Positions 5,226 to 11,662 of a DNA stretch of 11,662 bases are shown here, piece after piece. Origin of the DNA: an uncultured bacterium (GTDB taxonomy: Bacteria; Patescibacteriota; Minisyncoccia; Phycocordibacterales; GWA1-40-21). The stretch lies in contig CAIPUJ010000016.1 of assembly GCA_903868205.1 (NCBI GenBank), forward strand, positions 1 through 11,662, read 5' to 3'. Each line of letters opens with the position of its first letter. Position 1 is the stretch's first letter. Made by a program: the position numbers and the translations under genes. The notes under the pieces were generated by a model that did no database searches, was not told the origin of the DNA, and saw only the letters and a list, made by a program, of their open reading frames with translations.

Positions 5226-6527
5226 ATGAATATTTTGTTTATATCTAGAGAGTGTATAGCTGGTAACCTAGCTATTTTACTTAAAAAGGAAGGTCATGAT
5301 GTTAAGTTGTTTATTGAAAACAAACACGATCGTCAGAATTTTGATAATCTAGTAGAAAAAGTTACCTCTTGGAAAAAAGAATTAAAATGGGTTGGGAAAG
5401 ATGGGTTAATTATTTTTGATGACGTTGGATATGGAAAAACACAGGATTCACTTAGGAAGAAAGGGTACAGAGTATTCGGTGGATGTGAGATGGGAGATAA
5501 ATTAGAAAAAGATAGAGAGTTTGGACAGGAAATTTTTAAGAAATACGGACTAAAAACAGTGGAGCTCAAAGACTTTCATGATATTGAGGACGCTGTTTTT
5601 TTTATTAAAAATAATCCCAAAAAATGGGTTATAAAGTGTAACGATCATAGTAGTAAATTCCTAACCTACATCGGAGAATATGAATGCGGAAAAGATACAA
5701 TAAGCGTATTAAAAAATTATTTTAATAATAAACATATAGATAGAGAGAAAATTACCTTACACGAAAGAATAGAAGGAGTAGAAATGGGAGTTGGAAGATA
5801 TTTTAATGGTAAAGATTGGGTTGGACCTATTGAAATAAACTTTGAACACACAAAGATGTTCCCAGATGACGTTGGACCAGTAACAAGTGAGATGGGTACA
5901 CTGGCTTGGTATGAAGAAGATGAAAACAACAAACTTTTTGTGGAAGTACTTAATAAACTTAAACCATATTTGCAAGAAATAGACTTCAGAGGGGACTTTG
6001 AAATGAATTGTATGGTAAACGAAAAAGGATGCTTCCCTCTTGAAGCCACAGCTAGACTAGGTACACCGATCATTCACTTACATAGTGAGCTACATATATC
6101 ACCATGGGGTGAATTTATGTATGCCATTGCTAATGGAGATAAATATGATTTAAAATACAAAAAGGGACTAGGAATTGTAAACTTAGTAGCCACACCACCG
6201 TTTCCTTATGGTAAAAAGCACAGCAAGGAGACTCTATACGGAATTAACATCTATTTGGATAGGCTTTCAAAAGATGACCTTGAAAGCTTTCACTTTGAAG
6301 GAATATCAATGAGAGTAGATAAACATCACGGTCAATACTTCATATCTACGGACGAAGGATATATTGCATATACTACAGCAGTAGCAGATACAGTAGAAGA
6401 GGCTAGGCAAAAAAGTTTAGGTATTATTAAAAAAGCAGTTATTCCAAAATCTTTCTACAGAAACGACATTGGAAAAGATTTTGAGAAAAGACTTCCCGAT
6501 CTTAAAAAGTGGGGGTATATAAAATAA
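5226..6527 (+). CDS. PurD-like (phosphoribosylamine--glycine ligase family) ATP-grasp protein
   Basis: The 433-residue protein resembles PurD, which joins glycine to phosphoribosylamine using ATP in purine synthesis. It has a Rossmann-like N-domain (NILFISRECIAGNLAILLKKEG, 2-23), a KKGYRVFGG-x-x-MGDKLEKDREFGQEIFKKYG segment (78-108) as at the PurD A-domain entry, an ATP lysine in WVIKCND (Lys137), a GPVTSEMGTLAW loop (217-228) corresponding to GPNTGGMGA, and the metal-binding strand FPLEATARLGTP (270-281). In PurD that last motif is E-x-N-x-R; here the Asn position is Thr275. Length and C-terminal domain fit PurD. No other purine gene is present, so it may have another acid-amine ligase role. 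I prefer ATG 5226 to the in-frame TTG at 5205, which lies upstream of the predicted transcription start. Confidence 0.8.
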   Translation: MNILFISRECIAGNLAILLKKEGHDVKLFIENKHDRQNFDNLVEKVTSWKKELKWVGKDGLIIFDDVGYGKTQDSLRKKGYRVFGGCEMGDKLEKDREFGQEIFKKYGLKTVELKDFHDIEDAVFFIKNNPKKWVIKCNDHSSKFLTYIGEYECGKDTISVLKNYFNNKHIDREKITLHERIEGVEMGVGRYFNGKDWVGPIEINFEHTKMFPDDVGPVTSEMGTLAWYEEDENNKLFVEVLNKLKPYLQEIDFRGDFEMNCMVNEKGCFPLEATARLGTPIIHLHSELHISPWGEFMYAIANGDKYDLKYKKGLGIVNLVATPPFPYGKKHSKETLYGINIYLDRLSKDDLESFHFEGISMRVDKHHGQYFISTDEGYIAYTTAVADTVEEARQKSLGIIKKAVIPKSFYRNDIGKDFEKRLPDLKKWGYIK

Positions 6528-6563
6528 ACAAAAACAGCACTTATTAATAAGTGCTGTTTTTGT
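6528..6563 (+). terminator. terminator of the PurD-like gene
   Basis: This is a perfect 36-base palindrome with 18-bp arms (ACAAAAACAGCACTTATT and its reverse complement). The TTTTT in the right arm serves as the T tract. It starts at the last base of the TAA context of the gene and can work in both directions. Confidence 0.8.
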
Positions 6564-6570
6564 ATTCACC

Positions 6571-6640
6571 TTCGTACCCAATTATAAGAATGCGACCGCA
6601 TTCTTATAATTGGGGGCTAACCTAGGACTGCCCCAGAGAA
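6571..6640. repeat. unexplained long inverted repeat plus GGGGC/GCCCC hairpin
   Basis: CCCAATTATAAGAATGCG (6577-6594) is the exact reverse complement of 6597-6614, leaving only AC between them. The right arm runs into GGGGC (6613-6617), which can pair with GCCCC (6630-6634) around a loop containing the palindrome CCTAGG (6621-6626). The two structures share GG at 6613-6614 and so compete. No T tract follows on either side, and both flanking genes already have terminators, so it is not needed for termination. It may be a dispersed palindromic repeat or a small non-autonomous element. Confidence 0.6.
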
Positions 6641-6678
6641 AAAGTAACAAAGAAAGGCACCCATTTAGGATGCCTTTC
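6641..6678 (-). terminator. terminator of the fic gene
   Basis: On the minus strand GAAAGGCA (6678-6671) pairs with TGCCTTTC (6659-6652), with two further G-C pairs inside. It is followed by TTTGTTACTTTTT. It lies 26 nt past the fic stop codon. Confidence 0.7.
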
Positions 6679-6704
6679 AGGTCTGATATATTTAGTATAG
6701 CAAA

Positions 6705-7568
6705 TTAAGCACCAATTTTCCAAACACCTTTCTCCAAAAAAGCTTCAATCGTTTGTCTTTTGGCTTTATTTATAAGATTTGAATGAGTTAGTTTATTGCT
6801 TTTTGCATAGTCCATAAGAGTAACTATTTTTTTGCCTTCCAAATACGCCAGTCTTTTATGATAGCTGTTTGTTAGTGCTTTTCCGACTAATTCTTCCATA
6901 ATAGATGTTTCTCCCTTTTCATCAAATTCTTTAAACGCATCGTAATATTTCTTTCTATCAATAAATTTGATATTTATAGGCACAAATCCTTCACGGATAA
7001 GTAAATAATTATTTATTACACGTCCGATACGGCCATTACCATCGCAAAATGGATGTGTATATTCAAAAGCGAGGTGAAATCTTGCAATGCGTTTTATAAT
7101 ATTTTCATGACTAACAGAATATAACTCTGTTAGTATTTTCTCCATCCTCGGTATAACTTCTTCTGGTTTTGGGGCGATATGACTACCAACACGAACATAC
7201 TCATTATCTTTTCTAAATCTACCAGCCACATCATCACGAATATTAGAAAGAAGCATTTTATGAAGTGACAAAATCACATCAAAATTAAGTTCCTGTTGTT
7301 TTGATTTTTCTTCTATATAAGAAACCACTCTGGCAAGATTTTTTGCTTCAAAAATTTCTCTTTCCGTAATATATCTATCTAAATCAATTTGTAAAAGTAT
7401 TTTTTCTGTTTCTTCAAGAGAAAGAGTGCTGTTTTCAATAGCATTAGAATTGTATACTTGTTCAGCAACTTCAGCCTCAGATATTAATTTAACGAGAGAC
7501 TCTTTACCAGAAAGAGCTTTATAATATCTTTCTCTTAGGGAATGTATTTTATTAAGTTTGTTTGCCAT
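6705..7568 (-). CDS. class II Fic-domain protein (probable AMP-transferase) with C-terminal DNA-binding-like tail
   Basis: The 287-residue protein has the complete Fic active site HPFCDGNGRIGR (172-183: catalytic His172, Asp176, Arg180). The N-terminal stretch SNAIEN (41-46) matches the inhibitory motif (S/T)xxxE(G/N), with Glu45 as inhibitory residue. Its position before the Fic core makes this a class II enzyme that inhibits itself and needs no separate antitoxin. The segment GRFRKDNEYVRVGSHIAPKP (116-135) is the beta-hairpin flap region that docks targets. The C-terminus LMDYAKSNKLTHSNLINKAKRQTIEAF...GVWKI looks like a helix-turn-helix. Most Fic enzymes transfer AMP to protein side chains; the target is unknown. 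The start is ATG 7568, with a near-perfect promoter ending 8 nt upstream and no Shine-Dalgarno. Repeated half-sites over the promoter suggest autoregulation. Confidence 0.92.
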   Translation of the reverse strand: MANKLNKIHSLRERYYKALSGKESLVKLISEAEVAEQVYNSNAIENSTLSLEETEKILLQIDLDRYITEREIFEAKNLARVVSYIEEKSKQQELNFDVILSLHKMLLSNIRDDVAGRFRKDNEYVRVGSHIAPKPEEVIPRMEKILTELYSVSHENIIKRIARFHLAFEYTHPFCDGNGRIGRVINNYLLIREGFVPINIKFIDRKKYYDAFKEFDEKGETSIMEELVGKALTNSYHKRLAYLEGKKIVTLMDYAKSNKLTHSNLINKAKRQTIEAFLEKGVWKIGA

Positions 7569-7576
7569 ATATAGTA

Positions 7577-7604
7577 ATTATAGTGTTTTTAACGATAATG
7601 TCAA
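7577..7604 (-). promoter_or_regulatory. fic promoter, near-consensus and leaderless
   Basis: On the minus strand TTGACA (7604-7599) and TATAAT (7582-7577), both perfect, are separated by 16 bp; the ATG follows after 8 nt. It is the best sigma-70-type promoter in the window, consistent with a gene held off by repression. Confidence 0.85.
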
Positions 7605-7621
7605 GCAAAATCGTTAAAAAC
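7585..7621. promoter_or_regulatory. fic operator 1: perfect 12-bp inverted repeat over the promoter
   Basis: GTTTTTAACGAT (7585-7596) and ATCGTTAAAAAC (7610-7621) are exact reverse complements 13 bases apart. The first arm fills the spacer between -35 and -10; the second sits just upstream of the -35. A bound dimer would block RNA polymerase. Confidence 0.7.
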
Positions 7622-7636
7622 ATCAAAAAAACGTCC

Positions 7637-7671
7637 TTTTTAACGATTTTAGTAGGTAAAACCGTTAAAAA
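7637..7671. promoter_or_regulatory. fic operator 2: second inverted pair of the same half-site
   Basis: TTTTTAACGATTTT (7637-7650) and AAAACCGTTAAAAA (7658-7671) are reverse complements with one mismatch and carry the same TTTTTAACG core as operator 1. As RNA the mismatch becomes a G-U pair, so it could also act as a weak terminator for the upstream Cys-rich gene. The shared core sequence makes the operator reading likelier. Confidence 0.55.
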
Positions 7672-7678
7672 GAAGGAA

Positions 7679-8146
7679 TTAAACCTCTTCTGGGGTTGTA
7701 GTAGCTTCTAATGTTTCTTCTGGTACTGGAACTGACTTTTCAGAACACACTTCCCCTTCAGATAGATTCTCTGGATCACAAAATGTATAAGAGCAATCCT
7801 TTTCATTTTCTAAACAAGTAAGTTCTTCACTGCAACCAAGTTTGTCTGAGGTTTTTTCACATTCATAAATACTAGCAGCTTTTTTGCTGATCATTTTATA
7901 ATCATAAGGTTCTTCTACAGGTGCAGACAAACATTCTGTATCATCTGTCGCACAAGGTTCTGATGCATAATAGAAACAAGCTTCTGTAGCAGGATCACAA
8001 GAAGTTTCTGCAACGATTTGATAATCTTTCAAAATAACAATTCTATAGAAAGTAAAACCAACTGAACCAATAATAAGCAAAGCAAAAACAATATAAAAAA
8101 TCCTATTCCCCCAAATATTCTTTTTATTATTCCCCTCTTCGTTCAT
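7679..8146 (-). CDS. single-span membrane protein with Cys-rich extracytoplasmic domain
   Basis: The 155-residue protein has a short cytoplasmic N-terminus with lysines (NNKKN), one hydrophobic helix (about 15-38) and an outer domain with ten cysteines (50, 57, 65, 72, 96, 105, 111, 118, 123, 134), an even number suggesting up to five disulfides. The outer domain is acidic and ends in a Pro/Glu/Thr-rich tail. The spacing CDPATEAC near the start and FCDPENLSEGEVC near the end seems familiar from small conserved hypothetical proteins of Patescibacteria, but no function is known to me. The start is ATG 8146, with TATAAT ending 6 nt upstream and no Shine-Dalgarno. It precedes fic by 110 nt containing fic's own promoter and operators, so the two are probably separate units. 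Confidence 0.75.
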   Translation of the reverse strand: MNEEGNNKKNIWGNRIFYIVFALLIIGSVGFTFYRIVILKDYQIVAETSCDPATEACFYYASEPCATDDTECLSAPVEEPYDYKMISKKAASIYECEKTSDKLGCSEELTCLENEKDCSYTFCDPENLSEGEVCSEKSVPVPEETLEATTTPEEV

Positions 8147-8152
8147 AGATAT

Positions 8153-8180
8153 ATTATATATTGTTTTAGAATGAATGCAA
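8153..8180 (-). promoter_or_regulatory. promoter of the Cys-rich membrane protein, leaderless
   Basis: On the minus strand TTGCAT (8180-8175), a 16-bp spacer and a perfect TATAAT (8158-8153) precede ATG 8146 by 6 nt, putting the predicted start at the ATG. Confidence 0.65.
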
Positions 8181-8263
8181 AAACACTTATCCCTTTATTT
8201 TTAAGTAAATTCATTAGATAATGTCTGTAGTTTAATTCAACCCACTAAACAGAACCCTCGTAT

Positions 8264-9691
8264 ATGCATAACAAAAATCAACAATCAGTAATATTCTCCT
8301 GTAGTCATATTTCTAAAAAATTTGACCTGATCGAAATCTTAAAAGACATATCTTTTACTATATCCAAAAATGAAAAAGTTGGCTTAGTCGGTCAAAATGG
8401 TAGTGGTAAAAGTACTCTATTAAAAATAATAGCAAAATTACTAGAAAAAGATAACGGAGTTATTTCATATTCTAAACAACTAAAAATTGAATACCTTCCC
8501 CAGATACATTTAGAAGGTGAAAAGCTTAGCGGCGGAGAAATAGCCAAAAAGATTCTCCTACCAATAATGTCATCTGATGCAGATCTATTTATTCTAGACG
8601 AACCAACAAACAACCTAGATCTTGATGGATTAAATATGCTTGAAAATTTTATTGGTAAAAGTAACAAAGCTTTTTTGATAGTCTCACACGATAGAGCTTT
8701 CTTAGATAGAATTGTGACGAAAATAGTAGAAATAGATATTATTACAAAATCATCCTATATTTATGATGGAAACTATTCAAATTATACGGAGGAAAGAAAA
8801 GCAAAAATAGAAAGACAATGGAAAGAATATGGTGATAAAATTGAAAAAACAGAAAAAATCACTGAGAATGTAGAATTAAAATCTGATTGGCTTAAGAACA
8901 TAGAGTCAAAGAAAAAAGGTAAAAAGTTAAAAGAAAATGATTCTCAGAATGCACATTGGAAAAGTGCTGATGGAAAAGCAGCAAGACGTCTTAAGGTAAT
9001 GAAAAATAGACTTGAAAGATTCGAGGAAAATTCAAGCGAAATAGTTAAACCAAGGCATGGATTACCTCTCAAAGTAATCTTTGATAATGAAAATGGTAGC
9101 GTTAAGGTATTTAATATAAAAGAAGTTGAAAAGAAAATTGGTAAAAGAAAAATTGGTCCAATAAATCTTTCTGTTAGATACGGAGACCGATTACATATTA
9201 TCGGGAATAATGGAACAGGAAAAACCACCCTATTAAAAATGATTACTGGAGAGACTGAAGCCGACTCTGGAATAATTGAGAAAGGAGAAAATGTGATAGT
9301 CGGGTATATTTCTCAAGAAAGATGGCTTAATAGATCAGACAAAATTGTAATAGATGAGTTCTTAGAAATAACAAAGATGACAGAAACCGAAGCTAGAAAA
9401 TTACTAAACAGATTTAGAATCACAACGGAAGATATTAAAAAACACATTTCCCTACTTAGCCCAGGTGAATACTCTCGTTTAATAATTGCTGAGCTTGTAG
9501 CAATTAAACCAAATTGTATTATCCTTGATGAACCTAGCAATCACCTTGATCTAGAGGCTATCGAAGAGCTTGAGACTGGTCTCAAAGAATATAAAGGTAC
9601 TCTCATAGTAGTAAGCCATGATAGATACTTTGTTGAAAAAATAGGATTAAATAAAACTTTTGATTTAAATATCAATTCATCTAAAATTTAG
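8264..9691 (+). CDS. ABC-F ATPase of the Vga/Lsa/Msr (ribosome-protection) architecture
   Basis: The 475-residue soluble protein has two ATPase domains and no membrane segment. Domain 1 has Walker A GQNGSGKST (43-51), Q-loop Gln80, signature LSGGE (88-92), Walker B LFILDEP (108-114) and switch His142. Domain 2 has GNNGTGKTT (314-322), Gln351, an altered signature LSPGE (398-402), IILDEP (419-424) and His452. Both catalytic glutamates are present. The charged linker (about 177-265) matches the ABC-F P-site tRNA interaction motif. In domain 1 only seven residues separate Gln80 from the signature, against 46 in domain 2. This compressed domain is, from memory, the hallmark of antibiotic-resistance ABC-F proteins such as Vga(A), which displace drugs from the ribosome. 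It is slightly shorter than those (about 490-540). No resistance is shown; housekeeping translation rescue is possible. No Shine-Dalgarno precedes ATG 8264. Confidence 0.88.
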   Translation: MHNKNQQSVIFSCSHISKKFDLIEILKDISFTISKNEKVGLVGQNGSGKSTLLKIIAKLLEKDNGVISYSKQLKIEYLPQIHLEGEKLSGGEIAKKILLPIMSSDADLFILDEPTNNLDLDGLNMLENFIGKSNKAFLIVSHDRAFLDRIVTKIVEIDIITKSSYIYDGNYSNYTEERKAKIERQWKEYGDKIEKTEKITENVELKSDWLKNIESKKKGKKLKENDSQNAHWKSADGKAARRLKVMKNRLERFEENSSEIVKPRHGLPLKVIFDNENGSVKVFNIKEVEKKIGKRKIGPINLSVRYGDRLHIIGNNGTGKTTLLKMITGETEADSGIIEKGENVIVGYISQERWLNRSDKIVIDEFLEITKMTETEARKLLNRFRITTEDIKKHISLLSPGEYSRLIIAELVAIKPNCIILDEPSNHLDLEAIEELETGLKEYKGTLIVVSHDRYFVEKIGLNKTFDLNINSSKI

Positions 9692-9719
9692 ATATTTAAA
9701 AAAATATATTTTATAATGA

Positions 9720-10388
9720 CTAGTTTAAATTAACTCTTGCCTCCCCAACCGCCTTAATAACCTCTTCTAAATCTGGAAAATGTTTTTCAAAAATTCCATC
9801 TATATATTTTACCTCTTCCATTTTATATGGCTGAGGTTTATTTAATCCTGGGAATAGCTTTTCATCTATTAGATCAACAATCCTTTCTTTATCCCACTGT
9901 TTAATACTATATTTTTGAATCAGTTGCTCAATTCCCACATGAGTTATTTCATGAATAATAATCCCTGAAATATTCTCTTTGGGATGAGCTTTTATATTGG
10001 TAATAATTTCCCCACTTTCTGAATCATAACTTCCACCTGTTCCATATATTGTAAACTTAATAACATAGTGATCTTTTTGTTTAAAAGATCCTAACTCCTT
10101 AAGTGCCTCTACTCTTTTTTCAATTTCAGAAAATTCTGTTTTAATATAATCGGCATATTCTTTATAAAGACCTGAATCAAATTCACCAGGAATAGCAGCT
10201 GAAATATCATCCAGACTAGATGTCTCAAATATCCCCTTAGGTAATCTGAGGTTTTTCTCATAGCCATATTCTCTAAACCATGGCAATGTTTTAATAGTAT
10301 CTTGAACACGTTCGATTTCGTTTTCTAAACTAAAAACGATTTCAAATATAGGCTCTCTATCTATAGACTCAAATTTATTTGTATTCAT
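9720..10388 (-). CDS. HExxH putative metallopeptidase-like protein coupled to proS
   Basis: The 222-residue protein has no signal peptide or membrane span. Residues 143-153 (IIIHEITHVGI) hold the zinc motif HExxH (His146, Glu147, His150) in a hydrophobic helix, as in zincins. Eighteen residues later WDKERIVDLIDEKL offers Glu168 or Asp172 as a third ligand, the spacing expected for a gluzincin-like fold. Before the motif, VIKFTIYGTGGSYDSESGEIITNI looks like the edge strands that precede such helices. Absence of a signal suggests a cytoplasmic role. I recognise no named family. ATG 10388 lies inside the end of proS, overlapping by 14 nt without a Shine-Dalgarno, so translation is likely coupled. 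Whether it acts on anything related to ProRS is unknown. It is convergent with the ABC-F gene, with 28 nt between stop codons. Confidence 0.7.
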   Translation of the reverse strand: MNTNKFESIDREPIFEIVFSLENEIERVQDTIKTLPWFREYGYEKNLRLPKGIFETSSLDDISAAIPGEFDSGLYKEYADYIKTEFSEIEKRVEALKELGSFKQKDHYVIKFTIYGTGGSYDSESGEIITNIKAHPKENISGIIIHEITHVGIEQLIQKYSIKQWDKERIVDLIDEKLFPGLNKPQPYKMEEVKYIDGIFEKHFPDLEEVIKAVGEARVNLN

Positions 10389-11634
10389 TTATAAAATCAC
10401 AAATATTTTCCTCTTTCAAACTGAAAATTTCTCCATCTTTTCTCAATTTAACTTCAAACTCACCTTTTTCTAATCCTTTATCAGATACTACGATTCTCAT
10501 TGGTATACCAATTAAATCTGAATCATTGAATTTTTCTCCGGCTCGAGCTTCTCTGTCATCATACAATACCTCAATTCCATTTTTTACTAATGTATCATAC
10601 AATTTTTCTGCAGTTTCTTTTACTTTTGTGTTACTAGATGTTATTTCTACAATATGTACCTTAAATGGAGCTATAGAAACTGGCCAAACAATTCCTTTGT
10701 CATCTGAAAGAATTTCAACGACCGTACCCATGAGTCTTCCGAGACCGATACCGTAGCTTCCCATTATTACTAGTTTTTCTTCTCCCTTTTCATTTTTATA
10801 TTTCAAATCAAAAGGTTCAGAAAATCTTGTTCCGAGAGAAAATATGTTACCTACTTCAATAGCTTTCTTTTCTACGAGCTCTTCTTTTTTTAGACCTAAG
10901 CCTTTCAAAACCTCTTCAGTGTAGACTTCCTTATTTACTACTATACCACTTTTTTCATCAATATAAATTGTATCTTCTCCAGCATCAGTAATAGCCTGAA
11001 ATTCATGTGAAAATTTTGAAAAAGAACCTCCAGAAGCAAATGTTAGATGAGTTAAATCACCAATACCCGCTCTCTGAAAAACATTTTTGTAAGCTTCTTT
11101 TGCTTTTTCATAAAATTCATTATGTTCATTCTCATCTTTTGAAAATGAATATAAAGCTTTCCAATAGAATTCTCTTCCTCTCAAAATACCAGATTTACTT
11201 CTTGCTTCATTTCTAAAAATACTTTTGAAGTCGTATGGATAAATAGGTAGATCTTTATAAGAACTGATATACTGTCTAAGAATATTCGCGTAGGCTTCTT
11301 CATTTGTAAAAGAAAGGCCTACTTCCCCGCCATTTTTCAATTTTGTTTTAAACCAATTATCAACCACACTGTCATCCCATCTGTTTGATTTCTCCCATAC
11401 TTCTTTATTTTGGATAATGGATGTTTTCATCTCCGTTCCACCAATTTTATTCATCTCATCACGGATTATACTTTCAATATTATTCATGACTCTCAAGCCT
11501 AAAGGTAAATAAGAATAAACCCCAGCCATTTCTTTACTTAAATAACCAGCACGAATAAGTAGATTTGCATTTTTTGATACTTCATCTTTAGGTCCCTCCT
11601 TACGAGTCTTACTTAGTAACTTTGATTGTCTCAT
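10375..11634 (-). CDS. proS: proline--tRNA ligase, short form without editing domain
   Basis: The 419-residue class II synthetase charges tRNA-Pro. Motif 1 lies in GVYSYLPLGLRVMNNIE (38-54); LSFTNEEAY (107-115) is the T-x-E proline/ATP region; motif 2 is FRNEARSKSGILRGREF (140-156); FASGGSFSKFSHEFQ (199-213) contacts proline; motif 3 is GSYGIGLGR (292-300). The anticodon-binding domain follows from about 325 (VHIVEI...VLYDDREARAGEKFNDSDLIGIP). Bacterial-type enzymes have an editing insertion of about 180 residues between motifs 2 and 3 and total about 570; it is absent here, as is common in CPR. After motif 2 the usual MKD-x-YSF reads WKALYSF (158-164), losing an otherwise conserved Asp. The start is ATG 11634 with a -10 TAAAAT 9 nt upstream; the -35 would fall outside the window. 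It is followed by the overlapping HExxH gene. Confidence 0.95.
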   Translation of the reverse strand: MRQSKLLSKTRKEGPKDEVSKNANLLIRAGYLSKEMAGVYSYLPLGLRVMNNIESIIRDEMNKIGGTEMKTSIIQNKEVWEKSNRWDDSVVDNWFKTKLKNGGEVGLSFTNEEAYANILRQYISSYKDLPIYPYDFKSIFRNEARSKSGILRGREFYWKALYSFSKDENEHNEFYEKAKEAYKNVFQRAGIGDLTHLTFASGGSFSKFSHEFQAITDAGEDTIYIDEKSGIVVNKEVYTEEVLKGLGLKKEELVEKKAIEVGNIFSLGTRFSEPFDLKYKNEKGEEKLVIMGSYGIGLGRLMGTVVEILSDDKGIVWPVSIAPFKVHIVEITSSNTKVKETAEKLYDTLVKNGIEVLYDDREARAGEKFNDSDLIGIPMRIVVSDKGLEKGEFEVKLRKDGEIFSLKEENICDFINEYK

Positions 11635-11643
11635 ATGGCTTAA

Positions 11644-11649
11644 ATTTTA
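11644..11649 (-). promoter_or_regulatory. -10 box of proS, probably leaderless
   Basis: TAAAAT (11649-11644 on the minus strand, five of six consensus positions) ends 9 nt before ATG 11634. The -35 lies beyond the window edge, so only half the promoter can be judged. Confidence 0.4.
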
Positions 11650-11662
11650 CATTATTTTATAA

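Noticed and set aside
5717..6073. Antisense frames inside the PurD-like gene, and similar frames inside proS, the ABC-F gene and the transporter
   Set aside because: They are complementary-strand shadows of well-supported genes, with serine/leucine/phenylalanine-rich composition and no promoters.
6705..7568. A Fic/FicA two-gene toxin-antitoxin pair
   Set aside because: The inhibitory motif SNAIEN is inside the Fic protein itself and neither neighbour resembles an antitoxin.
7585..7671. A CRISPR-like array, because of the repeated TTTTTAACGAT units
   Set aside because: The units alternate in orientation, are too short, have unequal spacers and sit on a promoter; operators explain them better.
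9692..9714. A possible terminator between the ABC-F and HExxH genes (ATATTT/AAATAT then ATTTT)
   Set aside because: The stem is six A-T pairs only; in sequence this AT-rich it is expected by chance.

Overview
The window looks like a piece of a Candidatus Patescibacteria (CPR, Parcubacteria-like) genome. It is AT-rich, with short intergenic gaps. It carries a short proline--tRNA ligase without the editing insertion, a histidine kinase with a divergent H-box (SHQLKGFFTKSK), a small Cys-rich single-span membrane protein, and several compact proteins with no clear relatives outside such genomes. Most genes have a good -10 box ending 6-9 nt before the ATG and no Shine-Dalgarno sequence, so most mRNAs here are probably leaderless. 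The reading frames are consistent with TGA as a stop codon. The lineage is inferred from these traits, not from a search.

Layout. Bases 1-100 hold the unidentified end of something on the + strand, then a UUCG hairpin and a terminator. Bases 131-250 hold a self-contained + strand transcription unit (promoter, compact predicted three-way junction, terminator) that I read as a candidate small RNA; its terminator overlaps the 3' end of a convergent gene for a possible BECR-fold nuclease (220-765). From 5050 down to 893 a minus-strand block encodes a DUF397 protein (probably acquired), a small alpha/beta hydrolase, an EamA-type transporter, an uncharacterised soluble protein and an orphan membrane histidine kinase. 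Divergent from it, 5226-6527 encodes a PurD-like ATP-grasp enzyme.

Bases 6528-6704 separate two convergent genes and hold three hairpins: a terminator for each gene and, between them, a long inverted repeat that neither gene needs. Then come a class II Fic protein (6705-7568) whose promoter is embedded in repeated TTTTTAACGAT half-sites, a Cys-rich membrane protein (7679-8146), and a divergent ABC-F ATPase (8264-9691) with the compressed first ATPase domain known from Vga/Lsa/Msr-type antibiotic-resistance ABC-F proteins. The window ends with a minus-strand pair: proS (10375-11634) and an overlapping HExxH protein (9720-10388).

The genes do not form one pathway. The clearest functional units are proS with its coupled HExxH gene, the uncharacterised gene with the histidine kinase (1-nt gap), and fic with its operator array. 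The parts most worth following up are the small RNA convergent with the BECR-like gene, the fic operators, the Vga-like ABC-F, and the one gene with a strong Shine-Dalgarno (DUF397), which stands out as foreign.
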